Positions 7,387 to 16,217 are shown, counted from the first letter of the stretch. The stretch is 39,885 bases of DNA from Lachnospiraceae bacterium (GCA_015057365.1 SVEN01000022.1:1-39885); one strand, 5' to 3'. Translations and numbers: made by a program. The notes: generated by a model not told the origin, from the letters alone.

Positions 7387-8790
7387 TTACTTTAACAGTT
7401 CAAAAGATTTCAAGCTTACGTTTCCGCCGCCGCGGTAGGTAAGATAGATTGCATTGACGCCGTCCGGAATGTTGGCCTCGGCTTCGTAGCGCTCCCATAC
7501 GTTGGTGTACTGAAGAGTAACGGAGCCCAATACTTCCCCGTCCCATGCGGTTTTGATTTCGAAGGTGCCGTTGCCGTAGCCGCGGGTGGTGACTGCGAAA
7601 CGCTTGATATCCTTACAATCAAAGTACTTGAAGCCTGCGGTTGCGCTGTTGCTGATGTTAGCTACATAGCCGATTTCCTCATCGCCGTCACGGCCGTCCT
7701 GCATTACCTTAGGGAAGCCCTCGCCACCTACATAGGCACGCGGCTTGTCGGTGAATAAGTTACAAGCAAGGTAGCCTGCATATTCGCCCACGCCCGGGAG
7801 CGGACCGCCGTTTAAGCCGCAGGAGGTAATCTCAACCTGCGGGATGGAACCATCCGGCAGTACGGTAATCTTTTCCGCACAGCCCTGACGGGAATACCAG
7901 CCGCCGTTGGTCTGACGATGATAGAAGATGTACCATTCGCCGTTAATCTCCACGATGCTGCCGTGGTTGTTGGCACCGTAAGCCGCAGGCATGTCTGCCG
8001 GCTTGTAGGTATCGATATGTAAATCACAGTTGCTGACAATCACGCCGCCGTAGGTGAACTTATCCGTCGGGCACTTTGCGGTAGCGTAGCACAGCTCGTG
8101 CATTACCTCGGAAGAATAAATCAGGTAATAGGTGTCGCCGATTTTTCGGATGGAAGATGCCTCGAAGAAGGAATGTCCTTCAAAGCCGGTACCCTCACAG
8201 TACATGCAACCCGGGGCAACAAGCTTCGGAGCTTCTAAAATCGTAATCATATCGGAGTCCAGAACCGTTACCAGAGAGCCGGTACGGCTCTTGTCGCCTC
8301 TGCCGCAGAAACCGGTGTAAAGGTAGGTCTTGCCGCCTTCGGTCAGAACACCCGGGTCGAACTGCGGCTCATCCCCCTGCTTTTCGCCGAGACGGGTGCC
8401 GTCTTCATAGTGAACATAGCCGTAGAACTCATACTTACCTGCCGGAGTGTCACAAACCGCAACGGAAACCACCGGAGCATGGTCAAGACAATAATAAAGA
8501 TAATATCTGCCGTCCGGGCCTACGGTTACGTCCGGTGCGTAAAGGCACATTTTGCCTTCCGGGTTTAACGGGTCCGAGGTCTTCGGGTAGATCACGCCCT
8601 CATAACGCCAGTTGCCGAGATCGTCCACCGGTGCGGACCAGCATACATAGTCGCCCATACAGAATACATAACCGTTGTAATAGTCATGGGAACCGTACAC
8701 ATAGACACGGTCGCCGAATACGTACGGCTCACCGTCCGGAATATACTCCCAGGACGGAAGATACGGATTCAAACCAAGTGCTTTTGCCAT
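7387..8790 (-). CDS. Glycoside hydrolase family 43 enzyme with C-terminal CBM6-like domain
   Basis: This 467-residue protein is probably an alpha-L-arabinofuranosidase or beta-xylosidase. The five-bladed propeller domain covers roughly residues 1-320. Likely catalytic acids are Asp19 (YIPDGEP, base), Asp87 (LYAPDV, pKa modulator) and Glu210 (FFEASS, general acid). The last 130 residues resemble a CBM6-type beta-sandwich (GFKYFDCKDI, TFEIKTAWDG, NAIYLTYRGG). No signal peptide is present, so it works on imported oligosaccharides. The start is ATG 8790 behind GGAGGT; a longer reading to 8895 would run through the promoter and is rejected. It has its own promoter at 8867-8895. It is probably co-expressed with the GH27 gene upstream and the esterase downstream. 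Confidence 0.88.
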   Translation of the reverse strand: MAKALGLNPYLPSWEYIPDGEPYVFGDRVYVYGSHDYYNGYVFCMGDYVCWSAPVDDLGNWRYEGVIYPKTSDPLNPEGKMCLYAPDVTVGPDGRYYLYYCLDHAPVVSVAVCDTPAGKYEFYGYVHYEDGTRLGEKQGDEPQFDPGVLTEGGKTYLYTGFCGRGDKSRTGSLVTVLDSDMITILEAPKLVAPGCMYCEGTGFEGHSFFEASSIRKIGDTYYLIYSSEVMHELCYATAKCPTDKFTYGGVIVSNCDLHIDTYKPADMPAAYGANNHGSIVEINGEWYIFYHRQTNGGWYSRQGCAEKITVLPDGSIPQVEITSCGLNGGPLPGVGEYAGYLACNLFTDKPRAYVGGEGFPKVMQDGRDGDEEIGYVANISNSATAGFKYFDCKDIKRFAVTTRGYGNGTFEIKTAWDGEVLGSVTLQYTNVWERYEAEANIPDGVNAIYLTYRGGGNVSLKSFELLK

Positions 8791-8866
8791 AAAAATACCT
8801 CCGTAAAAATTCATAAATTTAAAATTCGGGGATGATTTCAAAACGGAAACAAACCCCATTGATTCT

Positions 8867-8911
8867 ATGATAAAACAATTGATTCGTAAAGTCAATTAGA
8901 AAGCTAATTGA
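8867..8911 (-). promoter_or_regulatory. Promoter of the GH43 gene with overlapping hairpin
   Basis: On the minus strand, TTGACT (8890-8895) and TATCAT (8867-8872) are 17 bp apart. A perfect 8-bp inverted repeat (TCAATTAG 8892-8899, CTAATTGA 8904-8911) overlaps the -35 element. It could be an operator or the end signal of the GH27 transcript, which stops at 8935. Confidence 0.65.
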
Positions 8912-8934
8912 TGCAAGGATTTTTATATAAAAGG

Positions 8935-10203
8935 TTATTTTGTGAAATGCACCCGAAACATCGCCGCTCCGTGCTTCGGAAGCGTTTCAACGATACATCC
9001 GTCGACAACGGCAAACGCTTTCTTATTCCAAAGATCGAAACAAGAATAGTTATCCCCGAACGGAAGAACCGCAGTGACCTTTGTTTCTGTTTCGCCGAGG
9101 TTAAAGAGGGCGATACAGAAGTCACCGTTTTCATAGGTGGTTATCCATGCACAGGTTTCTGATTCCTCTGTCTTTTTGCGGAACAGAGGATGGGCGGAAT
9201 GGGTGTGGTGTAACACTTCAATCAGCTCAGGATTGTTTAATAGGCTCATGGTAAAATCGTCAAAGCCGGTCATGTCGCCGCCGATCATCAGCGGGGAGCG
9301 CATGATGCACCAGAGAGTCAGCATGGTACGCTGCTCATCCTCGGTGAATTTGGTACGGTTTTCTTTGCCGTAAACCTGGTTGATCGGTCCGATCGGAAGC
9401 ATGTCCGCATCCGGCCAGTGGCCGTGGGTAGCGGTAATGCCGGAATGGATACACCATTTTTCAGCACGCTCGAACATGTTGTAAAGCAAATCCCAACGGT
9501 CCCAGAAGTCATCGGTGATGCGCCACATATTGGCGTGTTGTTTCATGTGTTCTGCCATATCGAGACGGGCCGGCCCCGGAGAAAGGGAGAGGACCATGTC
9601 TCTGCCGCAGTGTTTGATAGCTTTTGCGATGGCCTCTACCTCTGCCACCGGATACCCCCGGCAAATATCGTCTACCTTTACAAAGTCTACGCCCCAGGAG
9701 GCATAGAGCTCAAAGAGGCTGTTGTAGTAAGCCTGTCCCCCTTCGGTGGAGCAATTTACGCCGTACATGTCCGTGTTCCAGTCGCAGATACTGCTTTGGG
9801 CGGAAATCTCCCGTGCGGTCATGGTGCTGCCTTTGACGGCGGTGTTTTGGTGTACGGCCTGACGCGGAATACCGCGCATAATGTGGATACCGAATTTTAA
9901 TCCAAGGGAGTGTACATACTCGGCCAGAGGTGCAAAGCCCGCGCCGCCCTTTGCGGACGGGAAACGGTTTATCGCCGGCATAAGGCGGGAGTATTCATCC
10001 ATGCAAAGCTCGGTGAAGTTATGATAATAGTGGTTCTCTGCGGTAGGCTCGTACCACTGGATGTCTACCACGATGTACTCCCATCCGTATTGCTTTAGAT
10101 TCTTTGCCATAAAATCGGCATTTGCCCGTACAATGTCTTCGGTTACGGCTGCTCCGTAGCAGTCCCAGCTGTTCCAGCCCATAGGCGGTGTTTTTGCTAT
10201 CAT
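8935..10203 (-). CDS. Glycoside hydrolase family 27 (alpha-galactosidase or beta-L-arabinopyranosidase)
   Basis: This 422-residue retaining glycosidase has the GH27 signature PPMGWNSWDCYG at residues 6-17. The likely nucleophile is Asp178 in DFVKVDDICRG and the acid/base is Asp231 in WRITDDFWD. A catalytic TIM barrel covers about residues 1-330, and a small beta domain ends the protein (FCIALFNLGE). It lacks a signal peptide, so it hydrolyses terminal alpha-galactosyl or beta-L-arabinopyranosyl residues inside the cell. The start is ATG 10203 with AAAGGAGC upstream. It is the first gene of the minus-strand glycan cluster with GH43 and the esterase. That combination suggests breakdown of substituted plant side chains such as arabinogalactan or arabinoxylan. 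No transporter for them is in view. Confidence 0.9.
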   Translation of the reverse strand: MIAKTPPMGWNSWDCYGAAVTEDIVRANADFMAKNLKQYGWEYIVVDIQWYEPTAENHYYHNFTELCMDEYSRLMPAINRFPSAKGGAGFAPLAEYVHSLGLKFGIHIMRGIPRQAVHQNTAVKGSTMTAREISAQSSICDWNTDMYGVNCSTEGGQAYYNSLFELYASWGVDFVKVDDICRGYPVAEVEAIAKAIKHCGRDMVLSLSPGPARLDMAEHMKQHANMWRITDDFWDRWDLLYNMFERAEKWCIHSGITATHGHWPDADMLPIGPINQVYGKENRTKFTEDEQRTMLTLWCIMRSPLMIGGDMTGFDDFTMSLLNNPELIEVLHHTHSAHPLFRKKTEESETCAWITTYENGDFCIALFNLGETETKVTAVLPFGDNYSCFDLWNKKAFAVVDGCIVETLPKHGAAMFRVHFTK

Positions 10204-10440
10204 ATATGTGCTCCTTTCAAAATGAGATATTATGCGGAAACGGTGTGAAAGAATTCCGCAAAGATTCGTTTGTTTTATATTAAGTGTAAGGCTTTTCTTA
10301 CCTTTTTTCCATAGTAAAATGTTGAATTGACATGGAGAAATGTGACTTTTTACAGAATATGCGGAGTGACGGTTTTTGGTATAGTTTGCTTAAAATCATG
10401 GAATACTGGAAGCAAACATAAGTTGAAAGGAGTGTATTCC
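10204..10440. promoter_or_regulatory. Divergent intergenic region between the GH27 gene and a small orphan gene
   Basis: It contains an inverted repeat GCGGAA (10234-10239) / TTCCGC (10254-10259) just upstream of the GH27 ribosome binding site, a possible operator or leader hairpin. A plus-strand TTGACA is at 10327-10332, with only a weak -10 at the right distance. No coding potential is seen beyond the flanking genes. Confidence 0.4.
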
Positions 10441-10647
10441 ATGGAAAAAGAAAACGAGACAGGCATTAAGGATGATATGCCGATAGGGTTCGGTCTTTCG
10501 CTGGCGGCAAATACGAAGGCCATGAACTGTTTTTCGGCCATGCCGGACGATGAAAAAAGGGCGGTCATCGAGGCCAGCAGAAACCAGCATACCAGAGAGG
10601 ATATGGAACGATTTGTGACAAAGCTCGGAAATAATTTTGAAGAATAA
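10441..10647 (+). CDS. Small hypothetical protein (68 residues)
   Basis: This is a small, acidic, soluble protein starting at ATG 10441 behind AAAGGAG and ending just before a terminator. It has a DMPIGFGLSLAANTKAMNCFSAMPDDEKRA-like core, in which a glycine-rich turn and the phrase AMPDDEKRAVIEASR precede a helical C terminus. I recall short Clostridia proteins with the same layout (GFGMALAxNxxAMxxFxxMxxEEK) but no established function. It stands alone between the glycan cluster and the MATE exporter. Confidence 0.75.
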   Translation: MEKENETGIKDDMPIGFGLSLAANTKAMNCFSAMPDDEKRAVIEASRNQHTREDMERFVTKLGNNFEE

Positions 10648-10653
10648 ATAGAG

Positions 10654-10702
10654 AGAACGGCGGAAGCGGAGAAAGAAAATATCCGGAGAAACCGTTCTTT
10701 TT
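10654..10702 (+). terminator. Terminator of the small orphan gene
   Basis: AGAACGG (10654-10660) pairs with CCGTTCT (10692-10698), followed by a short T run. The loop is long and can form inner pairs. The next 190 bases up to the MATE promoter are AT-rich and show no gene. Confidence 0.7.
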
Positions 10703-10889
10703 GTGTATATATGAAAATATTACAGTAATATGTCGCATGATTGCTGATTTTGAAATATTGATATATTATAATAAAACGAATCATAAAGAAGGTGGGTATA
10801 CCAGAACGAAAACAGTACCGGATGCGTGAAAATCGACATTATAACAAAATGAACAAAAATACATAATATAAATATTTGCATATTTTTGC

Positions 10890-10918
10890 TTGCAAGAAAG
10901 AAAAAAGTGATGTATAGT
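10890..10918 (+). promoter_or_regulatory. Promoter of the MATE exporter gene
   Basis: TTGCAA (10890-10895) and TATAGT (10913-10918) are separated by 17 bp. They give an 80-90 nt leader before the ATG at 11006, and no clear leader structure is seen. Confidence 0.65.
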
Positions 10919-11005
10919 AATGTGAATGAAGGAATGTGTATTAGGATTTGCAATGAGGCGTATTGTTGAAAGACAGAGAGCGAGAAGCTTAAAGGAGAGT
11001 TGCAG

Positions 11006-12370
11006 ATGAAGCAGAGTAGGCAAAGAACAATGGAGATCAACGAAAAGACTTCCATGCTGTTATTGGCGGGGCCGATTTTTGTTGAGCTGTTGTTAAATAT
11101 TTTAATTAATAATGTGGATACCGTCATGCTCAGCCGGTATTCCGAAAACTCGGTCGGTGCGGTAGGAAACGCCAACCAGATGATGTTCTTGTTCATTATT
11201 ATGTTCAATGTCATCGCCAGCGCTACCGGTGTTGTGGTGGCCCAGTATCTGGGAGCGAAAAAGACGGAGAATATGAATCAGATTTATACCCTGTCGGTGG
11301 TGTTTAACCTGACCTTGGGTGTGATTTTAAGTACGGTGGTATTTTTGTTCCGGGATACCTTTTTGCGTGTGTTAAAGGTGAGCCCGGCGCAGGTAGAGGA
11401 TGCCGGTACATATATGGCCATTGTGGGTGGTTTTCTGTTTTTGCAGGCAGGCTACAATGTTATGGTGCAGATTTTACGGTGTCACGGCTATACCCGTGTG
11501 GGCATGTTTATTTCTCTTGCGGTAAACGTGGTGAATATCTTCGGAAACTGGCTGTTCTTATACGGTCCGTTAAAGCATTTGAATTTAGGCGTGGCCGGTG
11601 TGGCGATTTCTACCGTGACGGCTCGTGTGTTGGCACTCTCTGTGGCATTGTTTATTTTCTTCCGGTATAAGATCGGTAAGATTTCTTTGAAGACGCTGAA
11701 TCCGTTCCCGGGGCAGATTTTGGTAAAGATGTTAAAGATCGGAGTGCCGTCCGCAGGAGAAAATCTGGCCTATTCTATGTACCAGCTGGTGCTGCTTTCC
11801 TTTATTAACCCGATGGGTGAACTGGCAGCCAATGCGAAGGTGTACAGTAATACGCTGATGTCCTTCTCCGTGGTGTTTTCCAATGCCCTGGCTCAGGCAA
11901 CCCAGATTGTAACGGGGCACTTGGTAGGTGCGGGACGAGAAGACGCGGCGGATAAGCGTGTAATGAAGACTCTTGCCACGTCTCTTCCGGTAGCGATCGG
12001 TATTGCGACCTTAAATTTCCTGCTTTGTCCGTGGACATTAAAAATCTTTACCGAGAATCCTGAGGTAGTGCCGTTGGTACAGAAGGTACTGGCGGTAGGT
12101 ATTGTGCTGGAAATCGGACGTACCACAAACCTTGTTATTATCGGCAGTATGAAGGCAGCCGGAGATGTATTGTTCCCGGTACTTATGGGACTGCTCTGTA
12201 TGTGGGGCTGCGGTGTAACTGTGGGATATACCTTTGGTGTATTTCTTTCTCTCGGAATCAGCGGTGTATTTATGGGAACCGCTGCGGATGAGTGTCTCCG
12301 CGGAATTATTATGTTTGTACGCTGGCGTAAAGGAAGTTGGAAGGGAAAAGCCATCGTGCGGAGAAGTTAA
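11006..12370 (+). CDS. MATE-family multidrug/solute exporter
   Basis: This 454-residue integral membrane protein has about twelve hydrophobic segments arranged as two related halves, as in the MATE (MatE) family of cation-coupled exporters. Family-typical stretches are LAGPIFVELLLNILINNVDTVMLSRYS near the N terminus and GVAGVAISTVTARVLAL at the end of the first half. A second entry segment, KIGVPSAGENLAYSMYQ, opens the second half. The length is normal. The start is ATG 11006 with AAAGGAG at 10991-10997; a TTG six bases upstream is less likely. The substrate is unknown. The gene stops only 10 bp from the convergent regulator gene, with no terminator between them, which suggests a deletion in the neighbour. 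Confidence 0.9.
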   Translation: MKQSRQRTMEINEKTSMLLLAGPIFVELLLNILINNVDTVMLSRYSENSVGAVGNANQMMFLFIIMFNVIASATGVVVAQYLGAKKTENMNQIYTLSVVFNLTLGVILSTVVFLFRDTFLRVLKVSPAQVEDAGTYMAIVGGFLFLQAGYNVMVQILRCHGYTRVGMFISLAVNVVNIFGNWLFLYGPLKHLNLGVAGVAISTVTARVLALSVALFIFFRYKIGKISLKTLNPFPGQILVKMLKIGVPSAGENLAYSMYQLVLLSFINPMGELAANAKVYSNTLMSFSVVFSNALAQATQIVTGHLVGAGREDAADKRVMKTLATSLPVAIGIATLNFLLCPWTLKIFTENPEVVPLVQKVLAVGIVLEIGRTTNLVIIGSMKAAGDVLFPVLMGLLCMWGCGVTVGYTFGVFLSLGISGVFMGTAADECLRGIIMFVRWRKGSWKGKAIVRRS

Positions 12371-12380
12371 GAGGTGTGCA

Positions 12381-13487
12381 TTATAAAGAAGAGGTAGAGC
12401 GGGACGACGCGCGCTTTTTTCGGCGGACTCGATTAATGTGGCGTTCAAAATCGCCGTTATTTAAAAGCTTGGCTAATACATACTGCATGTAGGTAGGAAC
12501 GGTGCAGGAGTAGAAGCCGAGCTTTTTTTGAAATTCCGGCACCAGATGCTTCGGCAATACCATGTAGCCGATACGCAGAGAGGGCGAAATGGTTTTGGAA
12601 AAAGTGTTCATGTAGATGACATTATCCTCGGAGGTGTGGGAAAACAGGGTTTCCTCCGGCTTTTTTGATACGGTAAATTCCGATTCGAAATCATCCTCGA
12701 TAATGTAACGCCCGTTTTTTACTGCCCAGCGCATATATTCGTGTCGTTTGGAGGCGGAAGCGGTGACGCCGCTGGGGAAGCTCCGGTACGGGGAAATATG
12801 CAGAACGTCGGCGGTACAGGAGCGCAGAGCCGTGCTTTTTATACCGTCGTGCCCCAAAGGAAGCATGGTAGTGCATACGTCTGCGGCATGGTACACTTGC
12901 TCGATTTTTTTATAGGAGGGTGATTCCAAGGCGTATATCTTGTTACGTCCCAGCAACTCTACAATCAGACTATAGAGGTATTCGGAACCGGAACCGATGA
13001 TAATCTGCTCCGTATCCGCTGAGATGCCGCGGCTGCGTAATAAATAGCGGCGAATGGCATTCCTCAGTTCGAGACAGCCGGAAGTCGGACTGCGGTCTAA
13101 GATTCCTTCTTCGTAATCGCTTAACACGCTTCGCATGGTTTTCGCAAGTACGGAAAAAGGGAATTCAAGTGTGTCATCGACGGCGTGCTGAGAAAGAGGC
13201 ACGGGAGCAGGAGATATTTCACCGGCGGAAGATAAAAAGATATCTTCCGTACGAAAGCTGACGAAGTAGCCGCTGCGCTCACGGCCTTCTATATATCCTT
13301 CTTCACATAAAAGGGCATAGGAATGCTCTACCGTAATCGTACTGATACCGGTTTCCGTAGCAACAAGGCGTTTTGACGGGAGCTTTGTTCCGTAAGGATA
13401 GATGCCTCTGATAATATCTTCCCGAACCTGTTTGTAAAGCTGAAGATAGGCGGGAGTGCTATTGTTTTTTTGAATACTGTATTTCAT
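12381..13487 (-). CDS. pdxR: MocR-type regulator (PdxR-like), C-terminally truncated
   Basis: This is a GntR-type winged helix (residues about 10-75) fused to an aminotransferase-like fold-type-I domain, as in PdxR, the PLP-sensing regulator of vitamin B6 genes. PLP-site features are intact: EDDFESEF at about 264-271, Lys298 in NTFSKTIS as the Schiff-base lysine, and Arg305. Relatives are about 460-480 residues long, but this one stops at 368, just after FERHINRVRRK. It therefore lacks most of the small C-terminal domain, and its last 12 residues are low-complexity RASSRSTSSL-like. It stops 11 bp from the MATE stop. It diverges from pdxK, which it may still regulate. The nearest GGAG lies 16 nt from the ATG, so translation initiation looks weak. 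It is either a pseudogene or a shortened regulator. Confidence 0.82.
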   Translation of the reverse strand: MKYSIQKNNSTPAYLQLYKQVREDIIRGIYPYGTKLPSKRLVATETGISTITVEHSYALLCEEGYIEGRERSGYFVSFRTEDIFLSSAGEISPAPVPLSQHAVDDTLEFPFSVLAKTMRSVLSDYEEGILDRSPTSGCLELRNAIRRYLLRSRGISADTEQIIIGSGSEYLYSLIVELLGRNKIYALESPSYKKIEQVYHAADVCTTMLPLGHDGIKSTALRSCTADVLHISPYRSFPSGVTASASKRHEYMRWAVKNGRYIIEDDFESEFTVSKKPEETLFSHTSEDNVIYMNTFSKTISPSLRIGYMVLPKHLVPEFQKKLGFYSCTVPTYMQYVLAKLLNNGDFERHINRVRRKKRASSRSTSSL

Positions 13488-13579
13488 CTGGTATTATAAA
13501 ATTCTCCTTTTCTGACTATTATCATATAACCAAAATTATTATATACTGAGAAAAGAAAAATTGCAAGGAGGATCGTAAA
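13488..13579. promoter_or_regulatory. Divergent pdxR-pdxK control region
   Basis: For pdxK, TTATCA (13519-13524) and TATACT (13542-13547) have a 17-bp spacer. On the opposite strand a TATAAT-like element overlaps the same positions, so the two promoters compete for one site. Short AT-rich repeats (TATTAT, ATATAAC) could be MocR-type direct repeats, but none is exact enough to define an operator. Confidence 0.55.
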
Positions 13580-14428
13580 ATGGCACACAATCAGCAGAAA
13601 AAAATAGCGGTCATTAATGATTTTTGCGGGTTCGGACGTTGTTCGCTGACCGTGTCTCTGCCGATTATCTCGGCGCTAAAGGTGCAGTGTTGCCCTGTGC
13701 CGACGTCGGTATTCTCCAATCATACGGCTTACGACAGTTTCTTTTATACCGACTATACAAGCAATATGAGTGCGTACATAGATGAGTGGAAAAAGCTGGG
13801 GCTTACCTTTGACGGTATTTTGACCGGATTTCTCGGTTCTCCGGAGCAGACCCGGATTGTAAAGGAGTTTTTGGCTCATTTTAAACAGGAGGGGACTGTT
13901 ACGGTGGTGGACCCTGTAATGGGGGATGAGGGCAGTCTTTATGCAACGTATTCCCCGGAGCTGGCAAAACAGATGAAGGAGTTGTTGCCTTATGCGGATA
14001 TTCTGACGCCGAACTTAACGGAAGCGTGTATTTTGGCGGATGCTGTGTACAGGGAGGATATGGATCGTGCGGAATTGACCGTCTTGTGCGAACGCTTGAG
14101 TCATATGGGACCGAAGAAAATAGTGATTTCCGGATTGGAGCGGGACGGTCGTCTGATTAATTTTGTTTACGAAGAAGGAAGTGCACCGGTAGAGGTAGCC
14201 GGACCGAAAATCGGACCGTGTCGTGCCGGGACGGGAGATGTTTTTTCTTCTATTATTGCGGCGGATGCGGTAAACGGTGTGGAGTTTTTGTCATCGGTTC
14301 GTCATGCGGCGGTGTTTATCGCAAAGGTATTGCGACGGGCGGTGGAACTGGAGATTCCGACTACCGACGGGATATGTTTTGAGGAATTTTTGTCGGAAAT
14401 CGGAGAAGGGACGGATGGTATAAAATGA
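13580..14428 (+). CDS. pdxK: Pyridoxal/pyridoxamine/pyridoxine kinase
   Basis: This 282-residue ribokinase-superfamily enzyme phosphorylates B6 vitamers to the 5'-phosphates, the salvage route to PLP. The N terminus IAVINDFCGFGRCSL matches the PdxK/PdxY pattern (INDxSCxGxCS). HTAYDSF and VVDPVMGDEG are substrate and phosphate-site segments, and GTGDVFSS carries the catalytic base Asp220. The start ATG 13580 has AAGGAGG upstream. The stop overlaps the start of the membrane S component by four bases (ATGA), so kinase and transporter subunit are probably made together. With the PdxR-like regulator on the other strand, this forms a B6 uptake and trapping unit. Confidence 0.9.
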   Translation: MAHNQQKKIAVINDFCGFGRCSLTVSLPIISALKVQCCPVPTSVFSNHTAYDSFFYTDYTSNMSAYIDEWKKLGLTFDGILTGFLGSPEQTRIVKEFLAHFKQEGTVTVVDPVMGDEGSLYATYSPELAKQMKELLPYADILTPNLTEACILADAVYREDMDRAELTVLCERLSHMGPKKIVISGLERDGRLINFVYEEGSAPVEVAGPKIGPCRAGTGDVFSSIIAADAVNGVEFLSSVRHAAVFIAKVLRRAVELEIPTTDGICFEEFLSEIGEGTDGIK

Positions 14429-14928
14429 AACAGAGGAAACAAAAACAGGTGACGTATATGTGCCTTGCGGGGGTGCTTGTGGCACTGGTGTTTGTATTTA
14501 CCGCATATCTTCATATACCCAGTGCTGCCGGATATGTTCATGTGGGAGACGGGTTTATCTATTTTGCGGCTTGTCTGTTACCGCTTCCTTATGCTTTGTT
14601 TGTAGGTGCGGGCGGAGCTGTTTTGGCGGATGGTTTGACGGGATATGCAATTTGGGCCCCCGGTTCTGCCGTAATAAAAGCGCTGATTGTGCTTTGTTTT
14701 TGCAGAAAAGGGAATAAGATAGCAAGCAAGAGGAATTGGATGGCATTATTACCGGCGGCGCTGATTTGTGTAGGGGGATACTATTTGTACGGTAGCCTTT
14801 TGGCCGGGAATTTCGCGGCACCGGCGGCGGATATTCCGGGAAATGTGATGCAGGCGGTATGCAGCAGTGTGTTGTTTGCGGTATTGGCGATTGCGGCTGA
14901 TAAAATAAAACTGAAAAAAATATGTTAA
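14425..14928 (+). CDS. ECF transporter S component, probably for vitamin B6
   Basis: This 167-residue, very hydrophobic protein with five or six membrane segments has the small-protein layout of ECF-type S components (energy-coupling factor substrate-binding subunits). Typical features are the short basic N terminus MKQRKQKQ, VLVALVFVFTAYLHIP, then VHVGDGFIYFAACLLP and a loop GAGGAVLADGLTGYAIWAPG. It overlaps pdxK by four bases, which makes pyridoxine or pyridoxal the probable substrate, as for PdxU-type components. The shared ECF module (EcfA, EcfA', EcfT) is not in this window. Substrate assignment rests on gene context. Confidence 0.82.
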   Translation: MKQRKQKQVTYMCLAGVLVALVFVFTAYLHIPSAAGYVHVGDGFIYFAACLLPLPYALFVGAGGAVLADGLTGYAIWAPGSAVIKALIVLCFCRKGNKIASKRNWMALLPAALICVGGYYLYGSLLAGNFAAPAADIPGNVMQAVCSSVLFAVLAIAADKIKLKKIC

Positions 14929-14954
14929 TAAGGTAAATAGAATATTAGAAAAAA

Positions 14955-15009
14955 GCGTGTTTTCGGAGAGGACGGAGGCACGCCTTTTTTCTATAAAGCA
15001 AAAACACGC
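14955..15009 (+). ncRNA. Hairpin with CGGAGG bulge (copy 1) and alternative pairing
   Basis: GCGTG (14955-14959) pairs with CACGC (14979-14983), a UUUUC/GAGGA inner stem closes a GGA loop, and CGGAGG (14973-14978) is left as a 3' bulge. CTTTTTT follows at once, so this copy can act as a terminator for the B6 operon. GCGTGTTTT (14955-14963) can instead pair with AAAACACGC (15001-15009), which would open the terminator hairpin. The same motif recurs at 16648-16675. The remaining leader to 15118 shows no gene. Confidence 0.6.
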
Positions 15010-15118
15010 TGCGAAAGAAGTATATTTTCCAAGGAAACGCAGATACTGGATATAAGTTGAGAAAAGAGATAACAAATCGTGAAAGGGGTACTGAATTGTA
15101 CAGAAAGGCGGAACGGAA

Positions 15119-16216
15119 ATGAGTGAATGTAAATGCGTCGGTGCACAAAGTGTTTGCTTTGGGTCGGATGTGTATGTGCTTGGAAGAGCGGCGGTTGTAG
15201 GAAGTAAGGAAGGAGAAGGGCCGCTTCGTTCTTTTTTTGATGTGATTGACGATACGGACCGGTTCGGAGGAGAGAATTGGAACGATGCGGAAAGCCGGAT
15301 GATGCAAAAGGCGGCCGCATTGGCCATTAAGAAGGCAGGACTGACTCCGAAACAGGTACGTATGCTGTTTGCGGGGGATTTGCTCGGGCAGCTTTTAGCC
15401 AGTTCTTTCGGTGCGGGGGAGCTGCCGATTCCGTTTCTCGGTGTATACGGAGCTTGCTCCACCATGGGAGAAAGTCTGTTTTTGGCATCCATGGCGGTGG
15501 ACGGAGGCTTTGCGGATTGTACCGAGGCGGTAACCTCCAGTCATTTTGCCAGTGCGGAAAAGGAGTTTCGTTTTCCGCTTGCCTACGGAAATCAGAGACC
15601 GCTGGCAGCCACCTGGACCGTGACGGGCAGCGGTGCCGTAGTCGTGGGAAATAAAACAGCATTGGAGCGGTGTCGTGCACAACGCGAGGATGCGACCGCA
15701 GAGCATGGAGCGGCGGTAAAACAGGGAGTGGAAGTGGTGATTGCCGGCGGCACCGTGGGCCGTGTAACGGATTACGGAGTAAAGGATAAGGCCAATATGG
15801 GCGCCTGTATGGCTCCGGCTGCGGCTGCGGTGGTAGAGGCGCATTTGAAGGATTTCGGGCGAACGCCCGCGGATTACGACAAGATTATTACGGGAGATTT
15901 GGGCGCGGTAGGTGTGAAAATCTTTGCGGATCTCTTGGGACAGAAGGGTTATCGGGTGGAACCTGTGCAGGAAGATTGCGGACTGCTTATTTTTGATAAC
16001 GAGCTTCAGGATACCCATTCGGGAGGCTCGGGCTGCGGATGCAGTGCGTCTACCTTGGCGGGGTACTTGCTGGATAAGCTGTATGAAGGAGAGTGGAAAC
16101 GGATTTTGTTTGTGCCGACGGGAGCGTTACTTTCTCCGGTCAGCGCCAACGAAGGCAACAGTATTCCGGGAATTGCCCATGCGATTGTATTGGAACGAAA
16201 ACAGGAGGTGTGGTAG
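15119..16216 (+). CDS. spoVAD: Stage V sporulation protein AD
   Basis: This 365-residue thiolase-fold protein is a component of the SpoVA channel, which moves dipicolinic acid into the forespore and out again at germination; SpoVAD binds dipicolinate. Family segments are AVVGSKEGEGPL, ENWNDAESRMMQKAAALAI, the GACSTMGE cysteine region, SSHFASAEKEFRFPLAYGNQR and ITGDLGAVGVKIF. The N terminus is cysteine-containing (MSECKCVGAQSVC) and somewhat longer than usual. The ribosome binding site is imperfect (AAAGGCGGAACGG). spoVAE follows, but the usual preceding spoVAC is absent; the upstream gene is a vitamin transporter component. Forespore-specific sigma G control is expected for the family, but I cannot point to a convincing sigma G promoter. 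Confidence 0.92.
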   Translation: MSECKCVGAQSVCFGSDVYVLGRAAVVGSKEGEGPLRSFFDVIDDTDRFGGENWNDAESRMMQKAAALAIKKAGLTPKQVRMLFAGDLLGQLLASSFGAGELPIPFLGVYGACSTMGESLFLASMAVDGGFADCTEAVTSSHFASAEKEFRFPLAYGNQRPLAATWTVTGSGAVVVGNKTALERCRAQREDATAEHGAAVKQGVEVVIAGGTVGRVTDYGVKDKANMGACMAPAAAAVVEAHLKDFGRTPADYDKIITGDLGAVGVKIFADLLGQKGYRVEPVQEDCGLLIFDNELQDTHSGGSGCGCSASTLAGYLLDKLYEGEWKRILFVPTGALLSPVSANEGNSIPGIAHAIVLERKQEVW

Positions 16217-16217
16217 G

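Noticed and set aside
12371..12448. Frameshift rescue of the PdxR-like C terminus in another frame
   Set aside because: I read the other two frames past 12448; neither gives MocR-like sequence, so truncation rather than a simple frameshift is favoured.
14749..15492. Long minus-strand open frame (247 codons) across the B6/spoVAD boundary
   Set aside because: It is antisense to two recognisable genes, has no family-like sequence and no ribosome binding site; a shadow frame.
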